DNA from: Edaphochlamys debaryana
Lineage: Eukaryota; Chlorophyta; Chlorophyceae; Chlamydomonadales
Length of the DNA stretch: 64,000 bases
Direction of reading: 5' to 3'
Assembly (NCBI GenBank): GCA_016858145.1
Contig: JAEHOE010000010.1
Span: 1,178,001-1,242,000, forward strand
Each line of letters begins with the position of its first letter. The first letter of the stretch is position 1. The notes beneath the pieces were generated by a model. That model saw only the letters and a program-made list of their open reading frames with translations, was not told where the DNA came from and made no database searches. Below are positions 13,101-23,736 of the stretch, one piece after another. A program made the translations under genes and the position numbers.

Positions 13101-13742
13101 GCGGCGGCGGGGCCGGCAGGTGCAGGCGACGGCACCGCCGGCGCTGCTGCCGCCGCCGCCGCCGCCGCCGCTTCGGGCCTCCGAGTCCCCTTCCAGCCGC
13201 CCCAGCCGACGCCGTGGCAGCAGATGCAAGGGCGCGGCCGAGGCGGCGGCGGCGGCGGCAGCCGGGGCGGCGGCGGCGGCCCGCCGTCGGACTGGTGGGC
13301 CAGGCCGGACGCCGCTGTGGTGCGTAACCCGCTAGCGCCGCTCGCCAGCGCTTACGCCGCCGCCGACCCGGCGGGTCGCGAGCCGCTCTTCACGACCATG
13401 CACGCCCGCTACGTGGGTACGGTGGACTTCGTCTGGTACACCCCTGGCGGCGCCGGAGGCACGCCCAGCGGCGCCTCTGGCAGCGAAAGTGCGGCGGTGA
13501 ATGGCGGTGGCAGCAGCAGCAACGGAGATGCGGTTAGCAACGGGGGCCGGCGGGTTGGTCGCTCGGGTGCGGCCGCGGGGGCAGGCGGAGGGGATCCAGG
13601 GGGTGTGCGGGGCTGGAGGCTGGAGCCGGTGCGCGTGCTGCACCCGCCTGACCCGCTGGCGTACATGTACGGCATGCCCTGTCACGGCTGGCCCAGCGAC
13701 CACGTGTCCCTCGTGGTGGACTTCCGCCTGAGTCAGGGTTGA
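10173..13742 (+). CDS. CCCH zinc finger fused to CCR4/Angel-type endonuclease/exonuclease/phosphatase domain
   Basis: Five exons: 10173-10553, 10714-10836, 10966-11817, 11991-12585 and 12805-13742; 962 residues. Seen: an N-terminal C-X8-C-X5-C-X3-H finger (Cys7, Cys16, Cys22, His26). The EEP nuclease fold follows: FMSWNVLAAEL (about 117-127), VVCLQEVDDW (metal-binding Glu169), GYEGVHVQRTG with DGCATLW, GFLVANTHILFNTKRGD (His460), IFAGDFNSAPGSGLY (about 620), RYVGTVDFVWY, and GWPSDHVSLVVDF at the C terminus. Known: this motif set is that of the LRR-less CCR4/nocturnin/Angel group, Mg-dependent 3' poly(A) exonucleases and related RNases. The CCCH finger suggests the protein reads its own RNA target. 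All catalytic residues appear present. Three long Gly/Ala/Ser-rich inserts (about 215-450, 475-610 and 690-830) interrupt the fold. mRNA deadenylation is the inferred role; another EEP substrate is possible. Confidence 0.9.
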
Positions 13743-14202
13743 GGCCAGCGCCTTGTGCTAGCGTGTCAGGACAACGTCCGCAGAGAGCTTTTGCAGGACT
13801 GGGATGGGAGGGATGGCAGGAGAGCGTTTAGCAAAGGGTACTCGACGTTTGCGTTGGCGTCTGTCTTGTAGGACATGATCAGGGTATTAGTGCACGTGCC
13901 GGGTATGACCAGGGGATGGCGTACGGGTGTGGGGGGCAGTGCGGTACTACAGACCGGCTGGTTCCTGGCCGGTGCATTAAGATGTGTTCGTGTTGCAGTG
14001 GGTTGCCATGGTCGAGCCTGAAGCAGACAGTAGCTTTTAGACAGTCGGACAAGGCTAGGAAGCTATGGTTGTGGGGTGTTCTGGACAACTGGACATGTTT
14101 GACGGTAGAGGTGCGGCGGCCTTGCCAGGACATACAGCATTGGAACAATAGTACATGGTTGCTGCGGCAGTTGTGTTCGTTCAAGTCTCCATGGGGCACC
14201 TG

Positions 14203-14207
14203 TGTAA
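14203..14207 (+). terminator. Candidate poly(A) signal TGTAA for the CCCH-nuclease gene
   Basis: TGTAA, the volvocine polyadenylation signal, about 460 bases after the stop at 13742. The distance fits usual Chlamydomonas 3' UTRs. A 5-base match is weak evidence alone. Confidence 0.35.
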
Positions 14208-14217
14208 GTTCCGTAGC

Positions 14218-14222
14218 TTACA
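14218..14222 (-). terminator. Candidate poly(A) signal for the homeodomain-like gene
   Basis: TGTAA on the minus strand, about 900 bases beyond the stop at 15121, the first one I noticed on that strand. It lies within 15 bases of the opposite-strand signal, so the two transcripts would overlap slightly. Confidence 0.3.
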
Positions 14223-15120
14223 GGGTTTTACCTGGGGGCCTTCGCCACGCTGTGCGGGCTGTCAGTCCCCCATACCGGTGCTTCCAAGTTCCAACAGCTC
14301 CAGGCAAGCGCCCCCTTGCTTGCTTGACATCTCTGGTTGCAAACTTGGTTACCTAGCGGCGGCACAGACGCCTGATTCGGCGCCGCTTGCACCCTCACAA
14401 ACCAAGTCAGGTGGAGCATACGCACCACCACTAAGTCACTATCCGCCCGTTCTATCAGCGCCCCTTGTGCAGAAGCGTGCCAGGGTACTAATCCACCGTC
14501 TCCATCTCTCCAAGCCTGGCCGCACCAGGTCACTACGGCCGTCACTTTCTTCAGGCCCAGCCATCTTCACCACACCGGCCTTCTACCCCGTCTAATGACG
14601 CAGCTATCTAGGCCCCGCAGAATCAGCAGGGTGACACAAGCTGGCCAGCTAATGAAGGTTATCGGTAGGGCGGGCCTGGATGAAGAGGGCCTCGCCAAAC
14701 TGACCGGTACCCCCGCTAAGAGCTATGCAGCAAGCCACTAACAGCTATAGAGGCGTCTCGGTAGCGCCCTAATCACACCCACGCATGCACAGCTCTGCCC
14801 TAGATGGCTGGGGTGGCAGATGAAGGGAGTGCGTGCAGGATTGGCAGACAGATGCGGGAAGAAGAGGGCACGCAATGAGAAGATAAGAGCAGGTAAATAC
14901 GACAATAGAAAGGCTAAGAGAAGAACGGCGAGTGAGAAGGGTAAAACTTAACTCAGTCCATCCTACTCTGCTCCGGGCCGTCGAGGCCAGGCTGTCACTC
15001 GTTCCGTCCTGAGGCCAACCACTTCTTTCACCTCAGAGCCACCATGCAAAGCACAGGAGGAGTACCCTAACCTGCGGCTGTGTCTCCTAACTTCCGTCAC
15101 TGCATAATCGACCGAGCGCC

Positions 15121-18100
15121 TCAAAAGGCGCTGCTGTTTCCCGAAGTGCCCGAGCCGCCATCACTGCACGCCGCCTTGCCCCTGTCGGCCCCGTCCGCGC
15201 CACCGCCCTCCGCGCCCGGCCTTGCCGCCGACTGCGGTCCAGCGCCCACGCCAGCGCTCGTGCCGGCCGCAGCTGCCGCCTCAGCCACACCCTGCTGATA
15301 GAGCAGCCGGTGGCGGCGGTGGGGGTGCAGTGGGTACGGACCCTCAGACCCCAGCCGTGACGGCCGCGCATCCGCCACAGGCCCAGCGGCAGCCGGCGCC
15401 GCGGCGGGCTCGGATTGGGCCCCGCCTGTCGCCGCGTCGTCCCGGGGCGGCACTGCCCCAGCGCCGTCGCCGCCGCCCCCAACCGTGTCCCGCTGGTGGG
15501 AGCCGCTGGGCCCGGCTGCATCCTCCATGCTGGCCGCGGGAGCGAGCTGATGCGAGTTGGGGCAGGTCACGCTCCCTGTGATGCCCGCGCCGCCGCCGCC
15601 GCCAGCGCCCATGCCGCCGCCGTTCCCTCCGCCGGCGCCCATGCCGCTGCCGGGCGCAGCGCCCATGGCGCTCCGCGCCCCGCCGGCCGTGCCGTGGTGG
15701 TGGTGGTGGTGGTGGTGGTGGCCGTGGGCCTGGCCGTTGCCGCCGCCGCTGCTGCGGGCGTCGCGTAGCGCCATCACGGTGCGGTACAGCCGAGCAGTCT
15801 CCATGCGCTGTGAGTGCAGCTGAGCCGTCAGGTTGCCCTCGGCCTCCATGGCCGCGGCCAGCTCGTCCATCAGCTTCTCCTCGTGCGCCTTCTTCTGCCG
15901 TACGGTTACAACCGCCCGTTGCAGCAGTACGACCAGGGTTTCGTGCGGCATCGAGCGCAGCGTGTCCGGCAGTTCGTGGTCGGGGCGGGCCATGAGGGCG
16001 CGCAGGCTGGGCCCGTGGCTTCCACTGGAGCCGCCGCTACCGTTGGCGGTTAGCTGTGCGTCATCGTCGAGCATCTGCAGATCGTGGCTGCGGTTGGCGG
16101 TTGTGGCCGTTGTGACCGTTACCTCGCTGACTCGCGGCTGCCGCGCGATGGCCAGTGCCGCGCCGCCGTCGGGCTCTACCGCGTCACCTGGCGACATGCG
16201 GCTGCTGGGGGGGTGCTGGTGGTGGTGGTGCTGTGCCTGGCCGGGCTTGGGCGAGGCGGGCGGCGGCGAGGGCGAACGGCCCAGGCCCATGTTCACGTCA
16301 GGGGCGGAGGAGGGTGCATCGCCGCCGCCCTGCTGTGCTGGGGCGGGCGGCACGTGCGGTAGGAGGCTCAGGGACGGGAGCGGCGGCAGCGACGACTGCT
16401 CCTCGGGGGCCCGTGGCGGCTGCGACTGCAGCGACACCGGCTGCAGCGCTGACCCTGGCTGCCCGGCGGCGCCGTCGGGCCCCTCCGCCACCGCCAGTCC
16501 GTTGACCAGCGCGTTCAGGGACGACACGGCGAAGGGCGACGGCACGCCCCGGCGCTCTAGGCCACCAGCTGCCGCTGCTCCACCCAGCACGCCACTTCCA
16601 CCGCCGCCGCCAGCTCCAGCAAAAGCGCTCGGCGCGTACGGCATGCCGGGCTGTTGGTGTCCGCCAGAGGCCATGCGGGGCGTGATGGACACCATGGCGG
16701 CTCCGTCGGCCATGGGCAGCCCGGAGAGGAACTGGAGCTGGAGCGAGTGGGGCAGGCCGGGGAGGAGCGGCGGCTTGGGGCCGAAGCCGGCGGGACCCGT
16801 GCCCTTGGCGCCCTCAGAGCCTGAAGAGGCCAGGCGGAAGGAGAAGGCGTCCTCCTGGACACTCTCTCGGCCGCACAGCGACATCGGCGGTGCGGTGGTG
16901 ATGGTGCCGCCGGCGGCGGAGCCCGAACCCGACATGCGCGCCGCCGCCATGGCGCCGCCGTCAGAGCCGGACATGGCAGCCGCGCCGCCGCCGCTTGCGT
17001 CGCCGCCATGGGAGGAGGTGGTGATGGTGTTGTGGCGGACCGGCGGGCCTGCCGCCTGGCCTGCTGCGGCTGCCGCCGCCGCCGCGGCGGCAACAGCAGC
17101 TCCGCTGGGGCCTAGCGGCGGCCTGCCGGAATGCGCGCCACCAGTAGTGATGGTGGTGGCGACCGGCGGCGCCGTCATCAGCGGCGGCGGATCTGGCAGC
17201 GTCGGTGCCGCCGACGCGCCCTCACCGAACTGCATGCCCATGCGGCCGGCGGCGGCTGCCGCCGCCAGGGCCTGGACGTCAGGCAGACCAAGCAGCGCCG
17301 CAGCGGCGGAGGCGCCGGCGGGGTTAGCCTTGGCGGAGGCTGACGCCGCCGCCACCGCCGCCGCCGCCACCTGCAAGTGTGCCAGGCCAATTGGGTTGAG
17401 CGGCTGGAAGACCGAGGACCCGGGGGCGGCCATGGACTGCAGCGCGGCGAGGCCGCTGAGGCCGTCGCCCTTGGAGCCGGGGCCGCGCACGGGCACCATA
17501 CGGCCGTCAGGCGCTGGCACGTCCTGCACACAGGTGGACAGGCCGAGGGCGTGAAAGGTCAGGGGTTGTGATCTATGGCAGCCCTACGTTATTGTGGCTT
17601 CCCGCTCTCGATGGTAGCATCCCTCGAAGTCATCCACGCCGTCCCTTTCCGTCCTTGCTGTCGACGATCTGCTGGAGGTATGCACCGATGGCTCCCTCCT
17701 AGCACGTGACCCGGCTGGGACCACGTACAAGGCCCCCTTGCGTAGCCCCAGGTACCGCTCACCTCCTGCTTGGCCTTCTTGCGCGCGCGGTAGGTGCGGA
17801 AGTACTCCCGGATGGAGCCAACGGAGCGAAGGCACTTGGCGTGCGTGCGCGTCTCCTCCAGGGAGGGCGCCTCGGCGCCCCAGCACGCGGCCGCGTGCCG
17901 CCCGTGCCAGGCCCCGATGATGTCCGAGCTGGGGCGCTTGCCGGTGCGCTCCAGCTCGCTGCGCCACCAGTCTGGGAGGGCAAGTGGTGAGAGGACCAGA
18001 GGGATATGTATCAGAGGGAGGCATGAGCTCTCGGGAGGCAGCATGCCTGGGGCGGCTGAGTTGATGTGCCGTGGTGCCTGCTCTTGGCACTAGGGCCCCA

Positions 18101-18754
18101 ACAGGCGCTGAGGGAAGCAGCAGGCTTGGGAGCTGCACGAAACCCATCTCGTGCAGAGCGCATCTCACCGTTGAATGGCGCCCAGAACTGCACAGGCCGC
18201 CGCCCGCAGCGCTTGCCACCCACAACACCGCCGCTGGGGCCACCAGCCCCGACGGCGGCATAGCCGCCGTACGCCCCCGTATCATACATATCCTCGCCGC
18301 CGTCTGCGCCGGGACTCGAGGCCCGCTGCTGATCGCGGCCCCGTTCCCCGCCGCCAACGCCGCCAGGGGCGCCCGGGTTCAGTGGCGTCGGCTGAGCGCC
18401 GAGGGAGCCGTTGCCGCCGCCAGGTGATGCCGAGCGGCCTGCCGACAGGCCCCGCAGGCCTTTGCCAAACAGTCCGGCTACCCTGCGTCCGCCGCCGCCA
18501 GGGCCGCCACCGTCGTTGTCTGTCGACATGTTGTCGAGTCCTTCGTCGTCGCTGTCGAGAGCTTCATCTCCGACCATCAAGGTCCCATCTGGGTCGGTCC
18601 GTTCAGGCTCCGAGAGCGTGTCGGCATAGCCCCCGCCGCCCGAGTAGCCGTACGCATGGGCGTGAGCTGGTGAGCCGGAGGCCGCCGGCGCCGTGGGCTT
18701 GCGGGCCAGCATTTGTGCAGTGAAGGCCAGTCGCGACAAGGGGTCTCCGTACAT
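15121..18754 (-). CDS. Large protein with divergent homeodomain-like segment and coiled coil (putative DNA-binding)
   Basis: Three exons: 18754-18169, 17971-17763 and 17523-15121; 1,065 residues. Seen: an acidic, Gly-rich first exon ends in PVQFWAPFN. The second exon (residues 196-265) runs WWRSELERTGKRPSSD, then a Trp/His-rich helix, SLEETRTHAKCLRSVGSI and REYFRTYRARKKAKQE. This matches the spacing of a homeodomain, with YF in place of the invariant WF and Thr where the DNA-contacting Asn51 should be; Arg53 is kept. The third exon is mostly Ala/Gly/Ser-rich, with a coiled coil at about 775-855 and ten consecutive His at about 866-876. Inferred: a nuclear DNA-binding regulator. I do not recognise the exact family. 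The reading frame upstream of ATG 18754 stays open to 18877, next to a TGA, so a 5'-UTR intron or another first exon remains possible. Confidence 0.6.
15692..15723 (-). repeat. GTG/CAC trinucleotide run encoding poly-His
   Basis: Run of about ten CAC codons (minus strand) giving ten His residues in the third exon of the homeodomain-like gene. His-rich tracts often promote nuclear speckle targeting or metal binding, but this may be simple codon-repeat expansion. Confidence 0.9.
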
Positions 18755-20198
18755 CGCCGCAAAGCCAGGTTCTGGGTTTTGCCCCGACGACTCAGGCAAG
18801 TCCTGGCGTCCAGGCGGTGGGAGCGAGGCTGCCCCGGGGACACCGTAGTTGCTCCTGCCTGTAGTGCTCCTCCGCAAGCCTCAGCGGGGCGCTGTCAGCT
18901 CCTACAGCACCTCATCCTGTAAGCAACGGTGAGGGGCGACGGGGGTCACACCAGAAGTGCGTTGCGGTCGGCAACAGTGGGAGGTGAGGGGCCACGGCGG
19001 GAAAGGCAAGGGGTGCTTGCACTCCGCCAAGCATGTCCGACGACTGCCACCAGCAACGCGAGCATCTGCTCATATATCGAGCTGGTGCAAGCGCTGAAAG
19101 CGCGACGCTACGGGTGTGCAATGCCGCTTGCAGTTCTCACGACCTAGCGCCGATGGACCAAGTCATTTCATATCGATAGGTGGCTCTACACTTGTCACTG
19201 TTCAGTACGTGATACCACGAGACGCGTCGGCCGGCGCACTACCGGCATGGCGCGTTGCGCTTGCGCGAACCCGCGTTCTACAAGCCTCACACCAAATCAC
19301 CTGTCAGCTCTATATCCACAGTGGGAGGTCGTGAGCTCGACGCGACTGCAGCAAGCGTCGCGTTGGGTGTACAATTCGAGCGTGCAAACTGACTGCAACG
19401 TATTCACCCTCATCCACACAGACCAGTTCACCTACAGAGCTATGTTAGGAAGGAGCGGCGGGTTTGCTTGCCAGCGGGAGGGGCCCCTGGTCCTGTGCCG
19501 CACGACACACCTGTAGCTACCCGAGCGCGCCCCGTAGTCGTTCTCGCGCCAGTGGCGCCTCCCCCTCCTGTCCCCACTGCACCCCAGTGGTAAGAATCTC
19601 TTATCAGATATATATTACGCGCGGCATATAGGATGGTCAGAGGCCTTCGGGCATGGCACACAGCATGCCCGGGCCGCAACCGGCATGCCCCGCCAGTAAG
19701 TGCGAGTGCCTTGCAGACTTCCGCACACGTTTACACAAGGTACCCTTCCCCATACGGCACAACCGATAGCAGGACCTGACGCCGAGTTTCATAACGATTT
19801 CCCCTTGAAGAGGGAAGGGCGAGGGCAGGTGAGGGGAAGTGTTGCACCCCTGGCGCTCGGCGCGAGGGGCTTCACAGGCAACGCAGGCACCTGTGGGGCT
19901 GCCCTCCGCCTACGTACTGGTGCAGTTGGCTTGCCACGTACCCCGTCGAACGGCGTTCCGAGAGTCGTGTTAACCGTTAGGGTCTACCGGCGGTAACAAA
20001 TGAGCACAGCCAAGAGCACAGCCCCCTGTCCGCGTCTGCCAGTTCCCCTTCCCCCTGTCCTTTGGCAGTTGCGCTCGGGGTCTAGGCCCCGCATGGATCC
20101 GTTGCCCTCTGATCCGTAAGCGTTTTGCGCACGGGTTGGGTCCCAAGCGGGCGGACGCCGGAGCCTTGCTCGAGCCTGCGGGCTCCCCCATCCACGTT

Positions 20199-20226
20199 GG
20201 GCGCGATGCCAGTGGGGCGCGATGCC
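20199..20226. repeat. Direct pair of 12-bp GGGCGCGATGCC
   Basis: Two exact copies at 20199-20210 and 20215-20226, ten bases upstream of a TGACGTCA box. Spacing is 16 bases start to start, about 1.5 helical turns. Could be a paired factor site or chance duplication. Confidence 0.7.
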
Positions 20227-20235
20227 CTAGACGCC

Positions 20236-20243
20236 TGACGTCA
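20236..20243. promoter_or_regulatory. TGACGTCA (CRE/bZIP-type palindrome)
   Basis: Exact 8-bp bZIP/CREB consensus about 715 bases upstream of the USP start codon. Function is inferred from consensus only. Confidence 0.3.
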
Positions 20244-20891
20244 TCACCTCGTGTAGTGCGGGGTTCCAACGGATTAATGGCCGGTTGCGAGCCCGCGTGC
20301 CGTGGTGCGGGCTGGTGGTGGAGAGGGTTGAGGGCTGCACGGAGCCACACTCGAACATTGGGCCCCCTGGGGGGGACCACGGGGCTCAGCCCTTCTCCTG
20401 CCTTCGGGCAGCCACCCTTGTCTCGGTTGATTCCACGGCTGGTGGGCAAGACCCGGATAGCTGCACGTCACTTTCACCCCCCCCCTCCACGCCCTACGCC
20501 CCACCGCCAGGCCATTGGTCAAACTCACCAACGGGAGTCGCCCACGTACCCGGAATTCCTCAGCATCCCTGGGCATCCCCGACCCATGGCCGACCGTCCC
20601 CGACCATAACTATCGACTGTTGACGTTATGGGCATTAGGACTGAAGTGCGAGCAGCTTCTGCTTGATGGAGGACGGGGATGGGGATAGCTTGGGTATTAA
20701 GGGACCGCCGCGCGGCGGCACTCGCAGGGGAGGCGTGTCAGGTTCGGGCGGGTCCAGGCGGGCGTCCGACTCAGCTGCTCATGATAACACATCGGCTTCA
20801 GTGATATACCACGCAGCCACATCACATGCTGGCTTAAAGCGCTGAATTGCAAACTTGCAACAGCCTCTAAAGCACACGGACTTGTCTAGCC

Positions 20892-20909
20892 GCTCTTTTG
20901 CAAAAGAGC
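20892..20909. promoter_or_regulatory. 18-bp perfect palindrome before the USP start
   Basis: GCTCTTTTGCAAAAGAGC is its own reverse complement and ends 42 bases before the ATG of the universal stress protein. It could be a homodimer binding site near the transcription start or, if transcribed, part of a hairpin in the 5' UTR. Confidence 0.55.
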
Positions 20910-20951
20910 AAGGGCCAGGTACCATAGCTGTTAAACTACACGAGCGTAAAT

Positions 20952-23736
20952 ATGCATAGGAATGTCAGCAGCGGAGGAGTCCAAGGCGTCGCAGGCGGTC
21001 GGCACATCGTCCTCGGCATAGACACAAAAGCGTCGTCCGTTGGAGCCATGCAGGTAGTTCAAGCTTTGGAGCTGGTCGAGAGGGGCCGTTCGGCCGGTCG
21101 GGCGGGACAGTCCCTCACCGTGCCGCTGGCCGGCGCACCCCCCTCCCTGTCCCACCCCTCTGCAGTGGGCCATGCATGAATTTTATCGACACGGAGACAC
21201 GTGAGCTTCAATGACTCGAGAATCTAGGCTTTTCCAGGGGGGCTCAGGAGGGTCCTGGCGGGTTGGACAAGGGGGCCCAGCCAGCGTCACGCTGGCGCTG
21301 TCTGCGCAGGCTCTGGAGGCCTCAGAACCGCGGAGGCGTGCTGATATTGCAGCCTGCGCTCTGGTGCCTATCCAGACGAATAGAAAGCTAGACGGTAGAA
21401 GAGCTGGTACGCAAGGGACTGGGGTTTAACCGGCGTCCCCCTTCCTTGCATCCACGGTCCCCCGCCTCCTCCAGGTTCCATCTGGTACACGTGGCACGGA
21501 TCATAGGTGGGCATGTCGATGCCGTACAAGTACGGCAGGCTGTCAGCGTCACCGCACAGACGTAGCAAGGGCCGGGGCGGAGGGGGGTTAGGGGAGCCGG
21601 GGGCGACGGCCGGCGCCGCACCTGCCCTGGTGCCTGCGGCGGGAGGGCGGGGTTGCGGAGGGCGGCGGGGGGCAGCCTCCGCAGGCCCCCAAACCCTGCA
21701 ACCAGGGCCAGATGTGGGGCCGAAGCGGAAACTGTGGCGTGCAAAGTAGTGCGAGGTCCCAGGGTCCGGGGAGCGGGGCTGCCTTCAGTGCCCCTTGCAC
21801 TTGAAACTATCGCCCAGTCCTCAGCTGAGCTCTCTGGTTCTCTGCCCCGGGCCGTCACCGCTCCCAGTAGCCCCCTCCCCCTCACCTCAACCCCCCCTAC
21901 CCTGCCCCCTCTCCCGCAGCACCCCAGCTCACCATCCACCACCAGGTGGGCACTGGGCAGCGGCGGCTTGGGGTCTCGGGGGTACTGGTTAGGGGCCCTG
22001 CCAAACGCATTCCCACCTGCCGGGGCCCGGGCATGGGGCGCGCCTGTTCCCCGTGGGAGGCACCGCGCTGAACGTCTGGGACCTACAGCAAGGAGCGCTG
22101 CAGGGGGTTGCATGGGCCGCCCGGCTGCATGTCTGATATAGAGCGAGCAGCGGTGACGGCAGGGGTGGCGATGGCAGCTGTCGCTTGCGCCCCACCGCCA
22201 GCCCCGGTTTCCTCGGCCGCTAGGCTGCCCGCAGCTCACCTGCACAGAGGCGTGCACGGCGCCCGCTGCCCGTACGAGCTCCGGCCGGCCCCGTTTGCTG
22301 CACGGAGCCCGCCCACACGTCCCTTCTACCTCGCACCACCCCAAGCCCCACCTCACCTCCCGCCCCCCCCCCTCCGCAGTACCACGCCTCCTACTCCATC
22401 CCCGACCCCAAGCCCCCCATGGACGAGCGGGCCTACGTGGACAACCTGCGGGAGGAGATCCGGGAGAAGTGGGTGGGGACCGGGGGGGTCAAGGCGTGGC
22501 GGGGCGGGGTGGCAAGGGTCCAGATTTCAGCCCTCAGGCATAGGCCGCCTCTTCTCCCTTTCGCCTGACAGTGTTCCTGTCTCGCCTGCTTCCGTCACTC
22601 CCGCTCCCTGCCTGACCCCTCTCCAACCCTCGGTCCGGCCCTGCCCCCGGCCCCGGCCCGGCTCCCTGTCTCAGCTGCGCTCCCTGCCCCCTCCCTGCCC
22701 CCTCCCTGCCCTGCCCCTGCTCCCTCCCCCGCCAGGTTCCAGCAGCCCCTGGACGCCGCCGGCATTCCCTCCACGGTGCACCTGTTCGTGGACACAGACA
22801 ACGCACCCGCCAGCGCCGTGTGCGAGACGCTGTTCAAGGTGGGGCGGGGCCGAGCGCGGGGAGGGGCGGGCGCAGGGCGCGGCTGGGCAGGGCGTGGCCG
22901 GTGAGGGCGGAGGGGTTGGGCGTGTGAGGCGCGTGGTGTCTAGACGGGGGTTGGAATGCACCGGGGCTGTTCAGCTTGAGTGCTGAGTGCCCTTGCTCAC
23001 AAATCCCGCTCGCTGTCCCTCTCACACTGACAAGACACGCACCCGCTTTCCCCTGCAGGTTGCTGAGCAGGTGAACGCTGCCATCATCATTCTGGCGGCA
23101 CACAGCAAGGTGCGGGCGTGAGAGCAGCAGAGCGGACCCAGACGAGACTACGGAGAGGGGCTTAGGCCGGACCGAGTCTGTCGACTTGACCCCTGAAGCC
23201 CACGCGCCCCGGCCACAACCATTCTCGCCACGTCACCTGACCCGCGCGCTGTCCCGCACCCTGTGTGGTCCGCGCCCCGGCCCCCTTCCCCCTCCCCATC
23301 CAGGTCGAGGAGGGCGCGCAGGACCCCTGGGGCACGTACCTGGGCTCTGTGGCCGAGTACGCCACCCGCGCCAACCAGTCACGGCCCGTCATGGTGGGAG
23401 GTTGGGGATGAGGGGCCCGGGCTCTGGGTACTGGGTAGCGGTGGTAACTGGATACTGCTGAAGAGAGGTCGCTGGCCTAAGTTTTTTGAACGTGCCAAGG
23501 TACAGCCGTAACGAGACGAGCCAGTCGTAGATGGGACGCCTGCCCTAACGGCGAGCGTCGCACCTGCCTGAGGTACTTGCTGTACCCTGTGGCCTCTCTG
23601 CCTTTGCCCGCCTCAGGTCATTCGCCACTACTCCCCGCCGCTCGTTATGCACGTCTCCCGCTCGCACGGCGTGCTGGGGGCGGCGGCGGCCGGCTCCACC
23701 GGGGGAATGGCCCCCGCACCGGCAGGGGTTGCATAA
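20952..23736 (+). CDS. Universal stress protein (UspA) family, nine-exon gene
   Basis: Exons: 20952-21053, 21166-21200, 21475-21506, 21920-21945, 22380-22468, 22736-22838, 23059-23109, 23304-23393 and 23617-23736; 215 residues. Seen: RHIVLGIDTKASSVGAMQ (first strand, Asp24), WAMHEFYRHGDTFHLVHVA (helix 1 and strand 2, spread over two micro-exons), YHASYSIPDPKPPMDERAY, FQQPLDAAGIPSTVHLFVDT, VAEQVNAAIIILAAHSK and LGSVAEYATRANQSRPVMVI. This is the complete Usp alpha/beta fold in order. Known: Usp proteins bind ATP or AMP and act in stress responses. The nucleotide motif G-2X-G-9X-G(S/T) is partly kept: Gly150 and Gly160-Ser161 are present, but the first Gly is Val. A loop insertion (about 66-95) is larger than in bacterial UspA. 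The small exons 2-4 are supported by exact phase and family fit. Confidence 0.9.

Larger units (their letters stand above)
13743..15120. other. Convergent intergenic region with 3' UTRs
   Basis: Lies between the stops of two convergent genes. It contains candidate poly(A) signals for each strand (14203-14207 and 14218-14222). No coding exon with sensible splice sites is seen; codon use in the open frames is unlike the neighbouring genes. Confidence 0.55.
18755..20951. other. Divergent intergenic region upstream of the homeodomain-like and USP genes
   Basis: About 2.2 kb between two divergent starts. It contains a possible 5'-UTR splice acceptor and a 6-codon uORF for the minus gene (18895-18915), a paired 12-bp repeat (20199-20226), a TGACGTCA box (20236-20243) and an 18-bp palindrome (20892-20909). 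A first exon of the minus gene could be hidden near 18.9-19.7 kb. No other gene is supported. Confidence 0.5.

Noticed and set aside
12793..13742. Several frames over the Ala/Gly-rich end of the CCCH-nuclease gene
   Set aside because: Only one frame carries the conserved RYVGTVDFVWY and PSDHVSLVVDF motifs; the others are shadows.
15833..17554. Long plus-strand ORF (573 codons) as a gene
   Set aside because: Mirror of the minus-strand exon in GC-rich DNA; composition is low-complexity with no domain or splice context.
20131..20623. ORFs in the 20 kb intergenic region
   Set aside because: Codon use is poor, there is no domain and no plausible splice partners.
21388..22356. 322-codon minus-strand ORF, and a minus-strand peptide LPYLYGIDMPTYDP that looked protein-like
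   Set aside because: Overlaps the USP exons, which fit the family in order and phase on the plus strand; no minus-strand gene model joins them.
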